From: Enterobacter sp. CC120223-11
GTDB taxonomy: Bacteria > Pseudomonadota > Gammaproteobacteria > Enterobacterales > Enterobacteriaceae
Assembly (NCBI RefSeq): GCF_900215375.1
Contig: NZ_OBEF01000001.1
Span: 1-64,000 of the forward strand
Direction: 5' to 3'
DNA: 64,000 bases
Part shown: in pieces, positions 9,435 through 17,663 of the stretch
Position numbering within the stretch: position 1 is the first letter of the stretch
Layout of the letters: each line of letters opens with the position of its first letter
Made by a program: the position numbers and the translations under genes
The notes under the pieces: model-generated
The model's database searches: none
Seen by the model: the letters and a program-made list of their open reading frames with translations, nothing else
What the model was told of the DNA's origin: nothing

Positions 9435-9731
9435 TTAGCTTTCTGAAGAGTTTTTATTCTGCCAGTTTGCCCACGGATTATCAGCCGGAGCGCTATCGCT
9501 CGCATTTTGCAGATCGTCCAGCGAATCGATATACAGCGCTTCAACTTCTTTACGCGCCCACGGCGTGCGGCGTAAAAATTTCAGGCTCGATTTGATGCTC
9601 GGGTCGCTTTTGAAGCAGTTAATGTTGACCTGCTTTGCCAGGGCTGCCCAGCCATAGCGTTCTACCAGCGTGGTGAGTAACGCTTCAAGCGTGATGCCGT
9701 GTAAAGGGTCTTTTGAAGGCTGGCTGGTCAT
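9435..9731 (-). CDS. VF530-like DNA-binding protein (DUF2132)
   Basis: A 98-residue protein of the VF530 family, with [45 protein letters not shown] and VEALY, which match the compact helical fold of that family. Its precise role is unknown; DNA binding is a family-level annotation. ATG 9731 was chosen because AGGA lies six bases upstream and the conserved region begins about 10 residues later; the open frame to 9779 adds a non-conserved stretch. It is downstream of and convergent with nothing obvious, and is probably monocistronic. Confidence 0.8.
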   Translation of the reverse strand: MTSQPSKDPLHGITLEALLTTLVERYGWAALAKQVNINCFKSDPSIKSSLKFLRRTPWARKEVEALYIDSLDDLQNASDSAPADNPWANWQNKNSSES

Positions 9732-9850
9732 GGTCTGTCCTGGGATCTTAAGAATTTGCGCACACCTTACTGGCATCATAGACCATACGCAATATACCTC
9801 CTGTCTCTTCCTTACCCTTTGTAGCGCTTATTGGGCCGAATAAACGCCCT

Positions 9851-9890
9851 GATAAAATAATGCCGATCACCCTGGGTAACCGGCATTATT
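9851..9890 (-). terminator. intrinsic terminator of the EF-G paralogue
   Basis: ATAATGCCG at 9857-9865 pairs with CGGCATTAT at 9881-9889. On the minus strand the stem is followed by ATTTTATC. It begins a few bases after the EF-G stop codon. Confidence 0.75.
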
Positions 9891-9896
9891 CAAAGG

Positions 9897-11999
9897 TCAG
9901 GCTTTGGCTCGCTTGGCGATAATCTCATCTGCCACGTTGCGCGGCGCCTCAGCATAATGATGGAACTCCATGCTGTAGGTCGCGCGGCCCTGCGACATTG
10001 AGCGCAGCGTCGTCGAGTAGCCAAACATTTCGGCTAGCGGCACATCGGCGCGGATGATCTGGCTCCCGAACCGCTCTTCCATGCCCTGCACCATGCCGCG
10101 GCGAGATGAGAGATCGCCCATAATGTTCCCGGCGTATTCCTCCGGTGTTTCCACTTCGACATGCATGATCGGCTCGAGGATAGCCGGATCTGCGCGACGA
10201 GCGCCCTCTTTGAAGCCAAAGATGGCCGCCATGCGGAACGCCATTTCCGATGAGTCGACGTCATGATAAGAGCCAAACGTCAGCGTCGCCTTCACGTCCA
10301 CGACAGGGTAACCCGCCAGTACGCCGGTGTTCATGGCTTCGCGCAGCCCTTTTTCCACTGAAGGAATGTACTCGCGCGGCACCACCCCACCTTTGGTGGC
10401 ATCTTCAAACCTGAAGCCGCTACCCGGCTCCAGCGGTTCAAGGGAGAGCACTACGTGGCCGTACTGCCCTTTCCCGCCGGACTGGCGCACAAACTTGCCT
10501 TCAATCTCACTGACCGCTTTGCGGATCGTCTCGCGATACGTCACCTGAGGCCGGCCGATATTGGCTTCCACGCCAAATTCGCGCTTCATACGATCGACGA
10601 TGATTTCCAGGTGCAGCTCACCCATACCGGAAATGATCGTCTGGCCGGACTCTTCGTCGGTATGCAGACGGAACGACGGGTCTTCCGATGCCAGGCGCTG
10701 CAGCGCGATGCCCATTTTCTCCTGATCGGCCTTGGTTTTTGGCTCAATGGCGAGTGAAATCACCGGTTCCGGAAACTCCATTCGCTCAAGCGTAATCACC
10801 TTGTCAGGGTCGCTCAGCGTGTCGCCGGTGGTGACGTCCTTCAGCCCCACGCAGGCAGCAATATCTCCGGCGCGCAGTTCATCAACTTCATGCCTGTCGT
10901 TGGCGTGCATCTGCACGATGCGCCCGATACGCTCTTTCTTGCCTTTTACCGGGTTATACACGGCGTCGCCTTTGCGCAGCACGCCGGAATAGACACGAAT
11001 AAAAGTCAGTTGGCCCACGTAGGGGTCGGTCATCAGCTTGAATGCCAACGCCGAGAACGGTTCATCGTCGCTCGGGTGGCGTTCCGCCGGTTGCCCTTTT
11101 TCGTCCACGCCATCTATGGCAGGAATATCCAGCGGCGACGGCATAAACTCCACCACCGCATCGAGCATGCGCTGCACGCCCTTGTTTTTAAAGGCGCTGC
11201 CGCACAGCATCGGCTGGATTTCACCGGCAACGGTGCGGGCACGCAGCCCAGCGATGATGTCAGCCTCATCGAGAGCGCCCGTTTCCAGATACTTATCCAT
11301 CAGCGCATCACTGGCTTCCGCTGCCGCAGAAACCATTTTCTCACGCCACTCCTGCGCGGTTTCCAGCATCGCTTCAGGTACTGGTCCATAGCTGAATGTC
11401 ATGCCCTGAGTGGCATCGTCCCAGTGGATCTCACGCATTTTGATGAGGTCGATAACGCCAGAAAAGTGCTCTTCTGCGCCAACGGGAATGACAACAGGAA
11501 CTGGATTAGCTTTCAGGCGGTCCTTCATCATCTGCACCACGCGGAAGAAGTCCGCGCCCTGCCGGTCCATTTTGTTGACGAACGCCAGCCGCGGCACGTG
11601 ATATTTGTTGGCCTGACGCCAGACGGTTTCCGACTGCGGCTGCACGCCACCCACGGCGTCGTACACCATCACTGCGCCATCAAGCACGCGCATGGAACGT
11701 TCCACTTCGATAGTGAAATCCACGTGACCCGGGGTGTCGATAATGTTGATCCGATGCGGCTCAAAATTACGATCCATACCCGGCCAGAAGGCACTCACCG
11801 CGGCGGATGTGATGGTAATGCCGCGCTCCTGCTCCTGCGCCATCCAGTCGGTGGTTGCCGCGCCATCGTGTACTTCACCCAGCTTGTGGCTCATACCGGT
11901 ATAAAACAGAATGCGCTCAGTGGTGGTTGTTTTACCGGCATCGATATGCGCGGAGATACCGATGTTGCGATAACGTTCGAGAGGAATGGGTCGGGGCAT
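9897..11999 (-). CDS. elongation factor G paralogue
   Basis: A 700-residue translational GTPase, close in length to E. coli FusA (704). All GTPase motifs are intact: [13 protein letters not shown] (G1), RGITITSAA (G2), DTPGHVD (G3), NKMD (G4), GSAFKNKG (G5). Domain IV keeps the tip motif [11 protein letters not shown]. It differs throughout from the sequence I recall for canonical E. coli FusA and is not next to rpsL, rpsG or tuf, so it is a second copy and not the housekeeping gene. It would catalyse ribosomal translocation or ribosome recycling, possibly under a special condition. An ArsR-type regulator is transcribed divergently from a shared 212-base region with a palindrome, suggesting specific control. 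No fusidic-acid or metal link can be shown from sequence alone. Confidence 0.9.
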   Translation of the reverse strand: MPRPIPLERYRNIGISAHIDAGKTTTTERILFYTGMSHKLGEVHDGAATTDWMAQEQERGITITSAAVSAFWPGMDRNFEPHRINIIDTPGHVDFTIEVERSMRVLDGAVMVYDAVGGVQPQSETVWRQANKYHVPRLAFVNKMDRQGADFFRVVQMMKDRLKANPVPVVIPVGAEEHFSGVIDLIKMREIHWDDATQGMTFSYGPVPEAMLETAQEWREKMVSAAAEASDALMDKYLETGALDEADIIAGLRARTVAGEIQPMLCGSAFKNKGVQRMLDAVVEFMPSPLDIPAIDGVDEKGQPAERHPSDDEPFSALAFKLMTDPYVGQLTFIRVYSGVLRKGDAVYNPVKGKKERIGRIVQMHANDRHEVDELRAGDIAACVGLKDVTTGDTLSDPDKVITLERMEFPEPVISLAIEPKTKADQEKMGIALQRLASEDPSFRLHTDEESGQTIISGMGELHLEIIVDRMKREFGVEANIGRPQVTYRETIRKAVSEIEGKFVRQSGGKGQYGHVVLSLEPLEPGSGFRFEDATKGGVVPREYIPSVEKGLREAMNTGVLAGYPVVDVKATLTFGSYHDVDSSEMAFRMAAIFGFKEGARRADPAILEPIMHVEVETPEEYAGNIMGDLSSRRGMVQGMEERFGSQIIRADVPLAEMFGYSTTLRSMSQGRATYSMEFHHYAEAPRNVADEIIAKRAKA

Positions 12000-12072
12000 G
12001 ATGCGTCCTTAGTCAGTTGACTGTCAGTGAGCGGCCAGAAGTGGCGCTCTTCATTTAACGCTGCCAATAATA

Positions 12073-12104
12073 GTACAACTGTACGAGTATATTCGAACTA
12101 TAAT
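12073..12104. promoter_or_regulatory. divergent promoter with GTACA-N2-TGTAC operator
   Basis: In the EF-G/ArsR intergenic region an inverted repeat GTACAACTGTAC lies at 12073-12084. On the plus strand TATAAT at 12099-12104 could be the -10 of the regulator gene, which puts the palindrome over its -35. On the minus strand TATACT (12087-12092) could be the EF-G -10. One protein bound at the palindrome could control both genes. Confidence 0.45.
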
Positions 12105-12211
12105 TACCTATCGTAGCTATCGATGAAACGGCGGGTGCATATTTGGCTTTCATGAAGGCCTTTCGGTATATTACCGCCCACCAGCGCCCGCTAAGCAGAC
12201 ACAGGAACAGT

Positions 12212-12520
12212 ATGATCGCGAACCATCCGGAACCTGAACAAATTCGCCTCGAAAATGTGCTTTTTGCGCTCGGAAATGCACTGCGTCTGGAAATTGTGAA
12301 AACGCTGGCCGACGGCAGTGAGCTGAACTGCAGCGCCCTGCGTCAGGATGTGGCCAAATCCACCATGACCCACCACTGGCGGGTGTTACGCGACAGCGGC
12401 GTTATCTGGCAGCGCCCTCAGGGGCGTGAGAATTTGATTTCACTGCGTCGGGAAGATTTAGATGCGCGCTTCCCCGGCCTGCTGGATACGCTATTAGAAG
12501 CCGCTCTGCGTAACGGCTAG
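12212..12520 (+). CDS. ArsR-type winged-helix transcriptional regulator
   Basis: A 102-residue regulator. Residues 15-75 form the winged helix: LENVLFALGNALRLEIVKTL, then LNCSALRQDVAKSTMTHHWRVLRDSG as the recognition helix, then the wing GRENLISLRREDLDARFPGL. Only one cysteine lies in the helix that carries the metal site in ArsR/SmtB sensors, and the usual ELCVCDL pattern is absent, so metal sensing is unlikely at that site. ATG 12212 follows AGGA by six bases; the open frame to 12143 is ignored. It is divergent from the EF-G paralogue, its most likely target. Confidence 0.85.
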   Translation: MIANHPEPEQIRLENVLFALGNALRLEIVKTLADGSELNCSALRQDVAKSTMTHHWRVLRDSGVIWQRPQGRENLISLRREDLDARFPGLLDTLLEAALRNG

Positions 12521-12660
12521 CATGAACGGAAGAATGCATCCCATATCAGATACGCCCCAAAGGACCAGCAGAGCCCTTTGAATACCCAGCGATGGTAGCG
12601 GTACTGGTGCCGCTCCCGCGCGTTCGCCTGCATGATGCGCTGATCGACGTCCCTTTCCAT
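12517..12660 (-). CDS. small predicted membrane-associated protein, 47 residues
   Basis: A short frame starting at ATG 12660 with a very strong ribosome-binding site (AGGGGG five bases upstream), overlapping the ArsR stop codon tail to tail. The product has a charged N-terminus (MERDVDQRIMQANARERHQY) followed by a single hydrophobic stretch (WVFKGLCWSFGAYLIWDAFF). I do not recognise the family. The Shine-Dalgarno quality and the soluble-then-hydrophobic layout resemble known small inner-membrane proteins. It could be a chance frame; conservation in related genomes would decide. Confidence 0.5.
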   Translation of the reverse strand: MERDVDQRIMQANARERHQYRYHRWVFKGLCWSFGAYLIWDAFFRSC

Positions 12661-12806
12661 TGATTCCCCCTAAGATTTCCGCCTGACTGACCGATACTGA
12701 CTTTAGCTTATGCGATTTTTTGGGGGCCCGTCTTCAGGCTACGCCACAAAAACGTAATGCATCGCTATGTTTTATACTAATAAATATTCACCTGTGACAA
12801 AGGGAC

Positions 12807-13163
12807 ATGACTTTGGATAAAAACCAACGCGCCATGATGCTGCGTGAGAGCTGGCCTCTGCTCTTTACGCAGGAGCCGCTCAAGCCGATGAAAACGGGCA
12901 TCATGCAGGACCTGATTACCGATGCTGAAAAGCGAAAAATTGATTTTCCGGGGCTGGAAATTGGTAAAGCACTGAAGCGCTACACGCGTACAATCCCCTA
13001 CCAGCTCGCACTCGCCAGTGATTCCCAGCGTTACGATATCCATGGCCAGCCCGACGGCGTGGTGACGGAGGAGCAGCGGCAGATGGCCCTGACCTGGCTG
13101 AAGAATAATCCAAACTATCCACAAGATGCTGAAAAGTCAGATGTAGCGAAAAAGGCACGCTGA
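12807..13163 (+). CDS. short FinO/ProQ-domain RNA chaperone-like protein
   Basis: A 118-residue protein that is essentially a lone FinO/ProQ RNA-binding domain: LLFTQEPLKPMKTGIMQDL, KALKRYTRTIPYQLAL, RYDIHGQPDGVVTEEQRQMAL. E. coli ProQ (232 residues) has a linker and a C-terminal Tudor-like domain that are missing here; the size is closer to minimal FinO-domain proteins. It would bind 3' hairpins of RNAs. ATG 12807 follows AAGGGA closely and an in-frame stop lies just upstream. It stands alone between a small gene and digH. Confidence 0.8.
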   Translation: MTLDKNQRAMMLRESWPLLFTQEPLKPMKTGIMQDLITDAEKRKIDFPGLEIGKALKRYTRTIPYQLALASDSQRYDIHGQPDGVVTEEQRQMALTWLKNNPNYPQDAEKSDVAKKAR

Positions 13164-13297
13164 ACGAGTATCATGATGTATTGCTCTGATCTTCGATTAA
13201 GCAGAAAATGACGTCCTTCTTCACTGCATGATAACTCAGGGACGCCATCATCAGCTCACATCATCTCCCCTTAGCTGGCCGGCTCAGTCGTGCTGGC

Positions 13298-14578
13298 TTG
13301 TTGATTGCCACCGCGCTGGTGCTCGCCAGCTGTGGCTCGAAACCACCCAAATCGCTGGTAACGCCGTTGCCACCAGTGGCTAAGCACCCGTTGCCGGATT
13401 CTTCTTCGTCGGACCACCAGCCTGTTCGCGGCATCTGGCTGACGACCGTTTCACGCCTCGACTGGCCGCCAATCCCTTCGGTGAACGTCAGCGATCCAGC
13501 CACCCGCGCCCGCATGCAAAAGCAGGCGATGACCGACAAGCTGGATAATCTGCAACGTCTCGGCATCAATACCGTGTTCTTCCAGGTGAAACCTGACGGC
13601 ACTGCCCTGTGGCCGTCACAGATTCTGCCGTGGTCAGATATGCTGACTGGCACTATTGGTGAAGATCCGGGTTACGATCCGCTGATGTTCATGCTCGAAG
13701 AGGCGCACAAGCGCGGCATGAAGGTGCACGCGTGGTTTAACCCCTATCGCGTGTCGACCAACATCAAACCGGGCACGACCGCCGCGCTGAATCGCACGAG
13801 TTCGCTGCATCCGGCGAGCGTGTTCGTCACGCACAGGGACTGGATCCGCACCTCAGGCGATCGTTATGTGATCGACCCGGGTATTCCCGAAGCGCGTGAC
13901 TGGATAACCAGTATCGTGGCGGAGGTCGTGTCCCGTTACCCGGTCGATGGCGTGCAGTTTGATGACTATTTCTATACTGAATCGCCAGGCTCTGCGCTGA
14001 ATGACAATCAAACGTTCGGCTTATACGGTCAGGGCTTTGCCTCTAAGGCAGACTGGAGACGTAAAAACACGGAGCTGTTAATTGGGCAGGTCTATCGCAC
14101 CATCAAGCAGATCAACCCTAACGTGCAGTTTGGCGTCAGCCCGGCGGGCGTGTGGCGCAACCGCTCACACGATCCAGCAGGATCCGATACCCGCGGCGCA
14201 GCGGCGTATGATGAATCATTCGCTGACACCCGATTGTGGGTACAGAAAGGCCTACTGGACTACATCGCGCCACAGGTTTACTGGCCTTTCGCGCGTGATG
14301 CCGCCCGTTATGACGTGCTGGCAAAATGGTGGGCTGACGTTGTGAAACCAACGCATACCCGGCTTTATATCGGCGTGGCGCTGTATAAAGTGGGCGAGCC
14401 TTCCCGAAGCGAGCCGGACTGGACCGTTCAGGGCGGCGTGCCTGAGCTGAAAAAGCAGCTGGATTTGAATGAATCTCTGCCCAATATCAGCGGCACGATT
14501 CTGTTCCGCGAAAACAACCTCAATCAGCCACAGACGCAGCAGGCGGTGAATTATCTTCGTAACCGCTGGGGAAGCTGA
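13298..14578 (+). CDS. digH: divisome-localised glycosyl hydrolase, lipoprotein
   Basis: Homologue of E. coli DigH (YddW), an outer-membrane lipoprotein of the glycosyl-hydrolase-like GHL10 family thought to cleave denuded glycan strands at the septum. The catalytic TIM-barrel region is well conserved: RGIWLTTVSRLDWPP, GINTVFFQVKPDGTALWPS, HAWFNPYR, GVQFDDYFYTE, FGVSPAGVWRN, DYIAPQVYWPF. A lipobox LASC is present, but from the TTG at 13298 only 11 residues precede the cysteine, too short for a signal peptide. No ATG or GTG lies upstream in frame before the stop at 13232. An ATG at 13228 in another frame would join if one C were lost from the CCCC at 13267-13270. The true start is unresolved. 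Confidence 0.85.
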   Translation: MLIATALVLASCGSKPPKSLVTPLPPVAKHPLPDSSSSDHQPVRGIWLTTVSRLDWPPIPSVNVSDPATRARMQKQAMTDKLDNLQRLGINTVFFQVKPDGTALWPSQILPWSDMLTGTIGEDPGYDPLMFMLEEAHKRGMKVHAWFNPYRVSTNIKPGTTAALNRTSSLHPASVFVTHRDWIRTSGDRYVIDPGIPEARDWITSIVAEVVSRYPVDGVQFDDYFYTESPGSALNDNQTFGLYGQGFASKADWRRKNTELLIGQVYRTIKQINPNVQFGVSPAGVWRNRSHDPAGSDTRGAAAYDESFADTRLWVQKGLLDYIAPQVYWPFARDAARYDVLAKWWADVVKPTHTRLYIGVALYKVGEPSRSEPDWTVQGGVPELKKQLDLNESLPNISGTILFRENNLNQPQTQQAVNYLRNRWGS

Positions 14579-14600
14579 TTCAGGTATCACTTCATCCACA

Positions 14601-14634
14601 CGGGCCTACAGAATCACGGTGATCTGCAGGCCCG
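14601..14634. terminator. hairpin between digH and sigma-factor gene
   Basis: CGGGCCTACAGA and TCTGCAGGCCCG form a stem around a short loop in the convergent gap between digH and the ECF sigma gene. There is no T tract on either side, so it is a terminator-like or REP-like structure of uncertain function. Confidence 0.4.
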
Positions 14635-14663
14635 CTAAAGCGTCACCGCCAGCGGGAAGTTTG

Positions 14664-15221
14664 TTATTCGATCAACTCGTCATACAGACTACGCAACCGC
14701 GTGCGGAGAAAGAGTACCGCTTTGTGCTTGCGCGACAGCAGCGCCTGAACGCTGTCGCCGGTCTCCTCCGCCAGTTCCTTATAGCTCAAACCTTCGAGCT
14801 CCGTGCGTTCAAACACTTCACGCTGCGCAGCGGGCAATTCCGCTAACGCATCGTTTAATTCTTCCCACAGCAGCGACTTCAGGTAATCCTCTTCCGGCGT
14901 TTGTGCGACGCCAAACAGCGTTTCAGCCAGCTCATCTTCCGGAAAATCCCCCTCTTCGTCTGCCGTAAAAAAGGACGACAGCGGCAACTCTTTTTTCTTA
15001 CGTGACCGATCCGTTAGTTCATTACGCGCGGCGCGAAACAGCCAGGCGGCGACATTCTCCACCGGCTGCTCCACCTTCATCAGTTGCCAGGTAATTTCCT
15101 GCAAAACGTCATCGGCATCTTCCCTTACCGCCGTGCGGCCACGGATAAAGGCGGTTAACCGTGATCGACAGGCGTTGAGCGCCGTCATCAGCAGTGAATC
15201 CCCTGCCGCGTCCGATTTCAT
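14664..15221 (-). CDS. ECF-type RNA polymerase sigma factor
   Basis: A 185-residue group 4 sigma factor. Region 2 is visible at about residues 35-75 (DADDVLQEITWQLMKV ... AAWLFRAARNELTDRSRKKK) and region 4 at about 130-180 (LPAAQREVFERTELEGLSYKELAEETG, then VQALLSRKHKAVLFLR). It would direct RNA polymerase to a small regulon. Its ATG overlaps the stop of the upstream His-rich membrane protein gene (ATGA), so translation is coupled. That upstream protein is the natural candidate for its regulator. Two outer-membrane protein genes precede these in the same direction. Confidence 0.88.
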   Translation of the reverse strand: MKSDAAGDSLLMTALNACRSRLTAFIRGRTAVREDADDVLQEITWQLMKVEQPVENVAAWLFRAARNELTDRSRKKKELPLSSFFTADEEGDFPEDELAETLFGVAQTPEEDYLKSLLWEELNDALAELPAAQREVFERTELEGLSYKELAEETGDSVQALLSRKHKAVLFLRTRLRSLYDELIE

Positions 15222-15685
15222 CCGCGCGGTTCGCTGTCAGGTGCATCCGATGGACGAGACTCTGGTGACGCTTCCGGACCCATGCGCTCATCACGTCGTT
15301 CGTGCCAACGGCCGCAGCGTCCGTGACGTTCATGATGATGTCCGTGACGGCCAAACCCTTCACGGCGATGCTGCATAAAGGCTTCGCGCTGCTCCGGCGT
15401 CATTTGCATCCAGCGCTCATGCATCCGGCGACGCATGCCTCCGAACATCCCGGGGCGGAAACCGAGCCCGCCGAACAGAATACGACACAGTACCAGCAAC
15501 CCTAACGCCTGCCAGAAGCCAATGCTTTTCACGCCGATAAGCGCTGGCAGCAGCGCATTCCAGAGCGACATCACCAGCAGGCCAAGTACGGCAACGATAA
15601 TCGCACCGATAACCAGCGGTTTCGCCATCCGGTGTCCGCCAAAACCGTGGCCGTGGCGATGTTCGTGTCTGTCAAAATTTCTCAT
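15218..15685 (-). CDS. His-rich membrane protein, putative sigma-factor regulator
   Basis: A 155-residue protein with a histidine-rich N-terminus (HEHRHGHGFGGHR), two hydrophobic segments at about 21-45 and 55-75, and a long polar C-terminus with MTPEQREAFMQHRREGF and a second His-rich cluster (HGHHHERHGRCGRWHER). The MTPEQREAF stretch recalls the LTxxQ-type motifs of Spy/CpxP and metal-sensor proteins, but this is weak. The gene is upstream of and overlaps the ECF sigma gene, an arrangement typical of a regulator and its sigma. Zinc, nickel or copper sensing is a guess from the histidines. A TGAGG ribosome site precedes ATG 15685. Confidence 0.65.
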   Translation of the reverse strand: MRNFDRHEHRHGHGFGGHRMAKPLVIGAIIVAVLGLLVMSLWNALLPALIGVKSIGFWQALGLLVLCRILFGGLGFRPGMFGGMRRRMHERWMQMTPEQREAFMQHRREGFGRHGHHHERHGRCGRWHERRDERMGPEASPESRPSDAPDSEPRG

Positions 15686-15770
15686 GTTTTTTTCCTCATT
15701 ACGTTTCGTACTGAGGTAGACGAATCAGACGCAGAAATATTGCTGAAAAAAAGAGAAAAAATAAGAAAAG

Positions 15771-16724
15771 TTAAAAACTCATCGCCAGGCCAATGCCGTA
15801 ACCGGTGGTGTTTTCACCAAACATATAACGCGCAACCAGCCGGGTGCGGGTGATAAAGACCGGGTATTTACTGCTGTCGAGCTCAAGCCCGATGCCGACA
15901 GAGCTCAAACTGTTGAAGCCCAGTTGCCCGCGCTGTTGGCCGAGATATTCCGTATGCGCCCCTTCAAGCACATAGCGCACAGGGCTTTTCAGCAGCGTCC
16001 AGTCAGAAATGGGGGCGCGACGGCGCAGATACAAACCCAGATTCTGCGCGTTAGCCTCCCCCTGCACCGCATCCGATGTGCTGCCGAAGGTTTGCAGATT
16101 CATGGCGGAATAGCGCAGCTCCACGTCAATGTCCTGAGGATCGGATATCAACTCGTAATCAAGCATCAGTGAACCGCCAAGGCCATAAGCGTTCAGCCGT
16201 CCGCCGTCGAGAAATTTGTAGTCGGCGTCCCGGCGTTGCTCAATCACGAAGCTGCCAATTCGCACATCGCTTGCCATGGTGCCAAGCATAAAGTTGGCGA
16301 TTGGGCGCAGGACAAGGTTCCCACCGAGACTGTCCGTATAGAGCTTGAAATCCCAGCCGATACCGCCAGTAGCGGTCAGGCTATTCCATTTGGTGGGGAC
16401 ACGACGTGCTTGTGCGCCATCGGTTAAAACGAATTGCGGATCATAACGGCTGTAGCCCATCGTGCCTTCGAGGTAAATCGGAAAGCTGTCGCTCAGGGTC
16501 GCACCGCCGCCGAACTGGGTCATGGAGAGATTATTATTTTCGTTCCCCGCGCTGCCGATGTTCAGGTCGCTGGCGGTGACATCCGGAAAAACCGAATAGC
16601 TCATCAGCGCCAGCACGGCATCGACGCGTTTCTTAATGCGGTCACCATCGGCAGCGGAGCAGAATGCGGAGGGAAGCCAAGCGCTCAGCAGTAAAAGAAC
16701 AAGACCTGGAGATGGAACTGTCAT
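15771..16724 (-). CDS. outer-membrane beta-barrel protein
   Basis: A 317-residue protein with signal peptide (LVLLLLSAWLPSAFC-SAADG) and an extended pattern of alternating amphipathic strands ending in phenylalanine (GIGLAMSF), the usual C-terminal signal for outer-membrane insertion. Segments such as YLEGTMGYSRYDP and LEGAHTEYLGQQRGQLGF are barrel-like. It resembles solitary autotransporter-type barrels without a passenger domain. Function is unknown. It follows the MipA-like gene by 26 bases and precedes the His-rich and sigma genes, suggesting a shared operon. Confidence 0.75.
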   Translation of the reverse strand: MTVPSPGLVLLLLSAWLPSAFCSAADGDRIKKRVDAVLALMSYSVFPDVTASDLNIGSAGNENNNLSMTQFGGGATLSDSFPIYLEGTMGYSRYDPQFVLTDGAQARRVPTKWNSLTATGGIGWDFKLYTDSLGGNLVLRPIANFMLGTMASDVRIGSFVIEQRRDADYKFLDGGRLNAYGLGGSLMLDYELISDPQDIDVELRYSAMNLQTFGSTSDAVQGEANAQNLGLYLRRRAPISDWTLLKSPVRYVLEGAHTEYLGQQRGQLGFNSLSSVGIGLELDSSKYPVFITRTRLVARYMFGENTTGYGIGLAMSF

Positions 16725-16750
16725 GCGTGGCCCCCTTCAGCGATAAATAG

Positions 16751-17548
16751 CTACCAGGTGTATCCGACCCCGGCAATGACGAAGAACTCACCCGAGTGCT
16801 GCACAATGGGGCTGTCAGCAATGTCTTTATCGTACAACTCGTAGTTAGCCGCAAACAGGCCCATCCAGTGTTGGCTGAAGCGGTAAGTGGTTATCACCGC
16901 CGCCATGGGTGAAAACGTCGTACCGGTGTCCCAGGCTTTACGCTGCGGTGTCGCCTCAGCAGACGACACACCACCGAAATAGTAGTTCGCCATTTTGTCG
17001 CTGCGGATCATCATCCCCATTCCGGGCATCACTAACCAGTTATCTTTGAGTATCGGGAAGTCGGCCCACAGCAGCAACTCCTGGCCGTTACTGCGCCCGG
17101 TGACATCGGTTGCAAAACGGGCGGTCAGCAAAGCATAGGGCGTGATGTAGGTTGCCCCAAGCCCGGCCTCAAATTCCCCTTTTCGCTTATGCATACCGTG
17201 AAGCGAGTCGGCATCGTCCGGATCGAGGTTGCCGAAGCGATAACGCCCGTAGCCATACAACGCAAGATTGTCGTCGTAATGGAAGTAGTAGCGGGCCCGG
17301 TCGCCGAGGTACATCAACTGGTCACCAAAATAGAGCGCGCCGGGGATCGCTAAGGCCGTATTATCCTGCCCTTTATAACGCGCCTGGCCGCCAATGCCCG
17401 CCGCCCCCGCGACAAAACCTTTTGGCACAGGGCTTTGCGGATTATCTCTTGCCAGAATATCCAGAGAGCCGAGATCCACTTCGGCGCAGACAGAGGCGCT
17501 GAGAAGCCAGAGCACGCTCAGCGCGACAGAATGACGTTTCGTTATCAT
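16751..17548 (-). CDS. MipA/OmpV family outer-membrane protein
   Basis: A 265-residue protein with export signal (SVALSVLWLLSASVCA). The MipA/OmpV pattern is visible: KGFVAGAAGIGGQARYKGQDN near the mature N-terminus, YHFHYDD-like strands, LGATYITPYALLTARFATDVTGRSNG, and C-terminal FVIAGVGYTW with aromatic end. In E. coli, MipA scaffolds the murein synthase PBP1b and transglycosylase MltA; the same role here is not certain. ATG 17548 was chosen because AGGA lies six bases upstream and it begins the signal peptide; the frame continues to a TTG at 17599. It is probably first gene of the envelope cluster. Confidence 0.82.
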   Translation of the reverse strand: MITKRHSVALSVLWLLSASVCAEVDLGSLDILARDNPQSPVPKGFVAGAAGIGGQARYKGQDNTALAIPGALYFGDQLMYLGDRARYYFHYDDNLALYGYGRYRFGNLDPDDADSLHGMHKRKGEFEAGLGATYITPYALLTARFATDVTGRSNGQELLLWADFPILKDNWLVMPGMGMMIRSDKMANYYFGGVSSAEATPQRKAWDTGTTFSPMAAVITTYRFSQHWMGLFAANYELYDKDIADSPIVQHSGEFFVIAGVGYTW

Positions 17549-17663
17549 TATAATTCCTGAACCTGCTATTAGCCGTTGTGCGGCAAAAGAATGCTTCAAT
17601 TTATCAAGTGATTACTCTAGTCTGCCGCCTGAATATTACCAGCCTGGACGCGGCAGGATCGTC

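Noticed and set aside
10890-12020. 376-codon open frame opposite the EF-G gene
   Set aside because: Shadow frame of a GC-rich coding sequence; rich in His, Arg and Val without domain pattern, while the opposite strand has all EF-G motifs.
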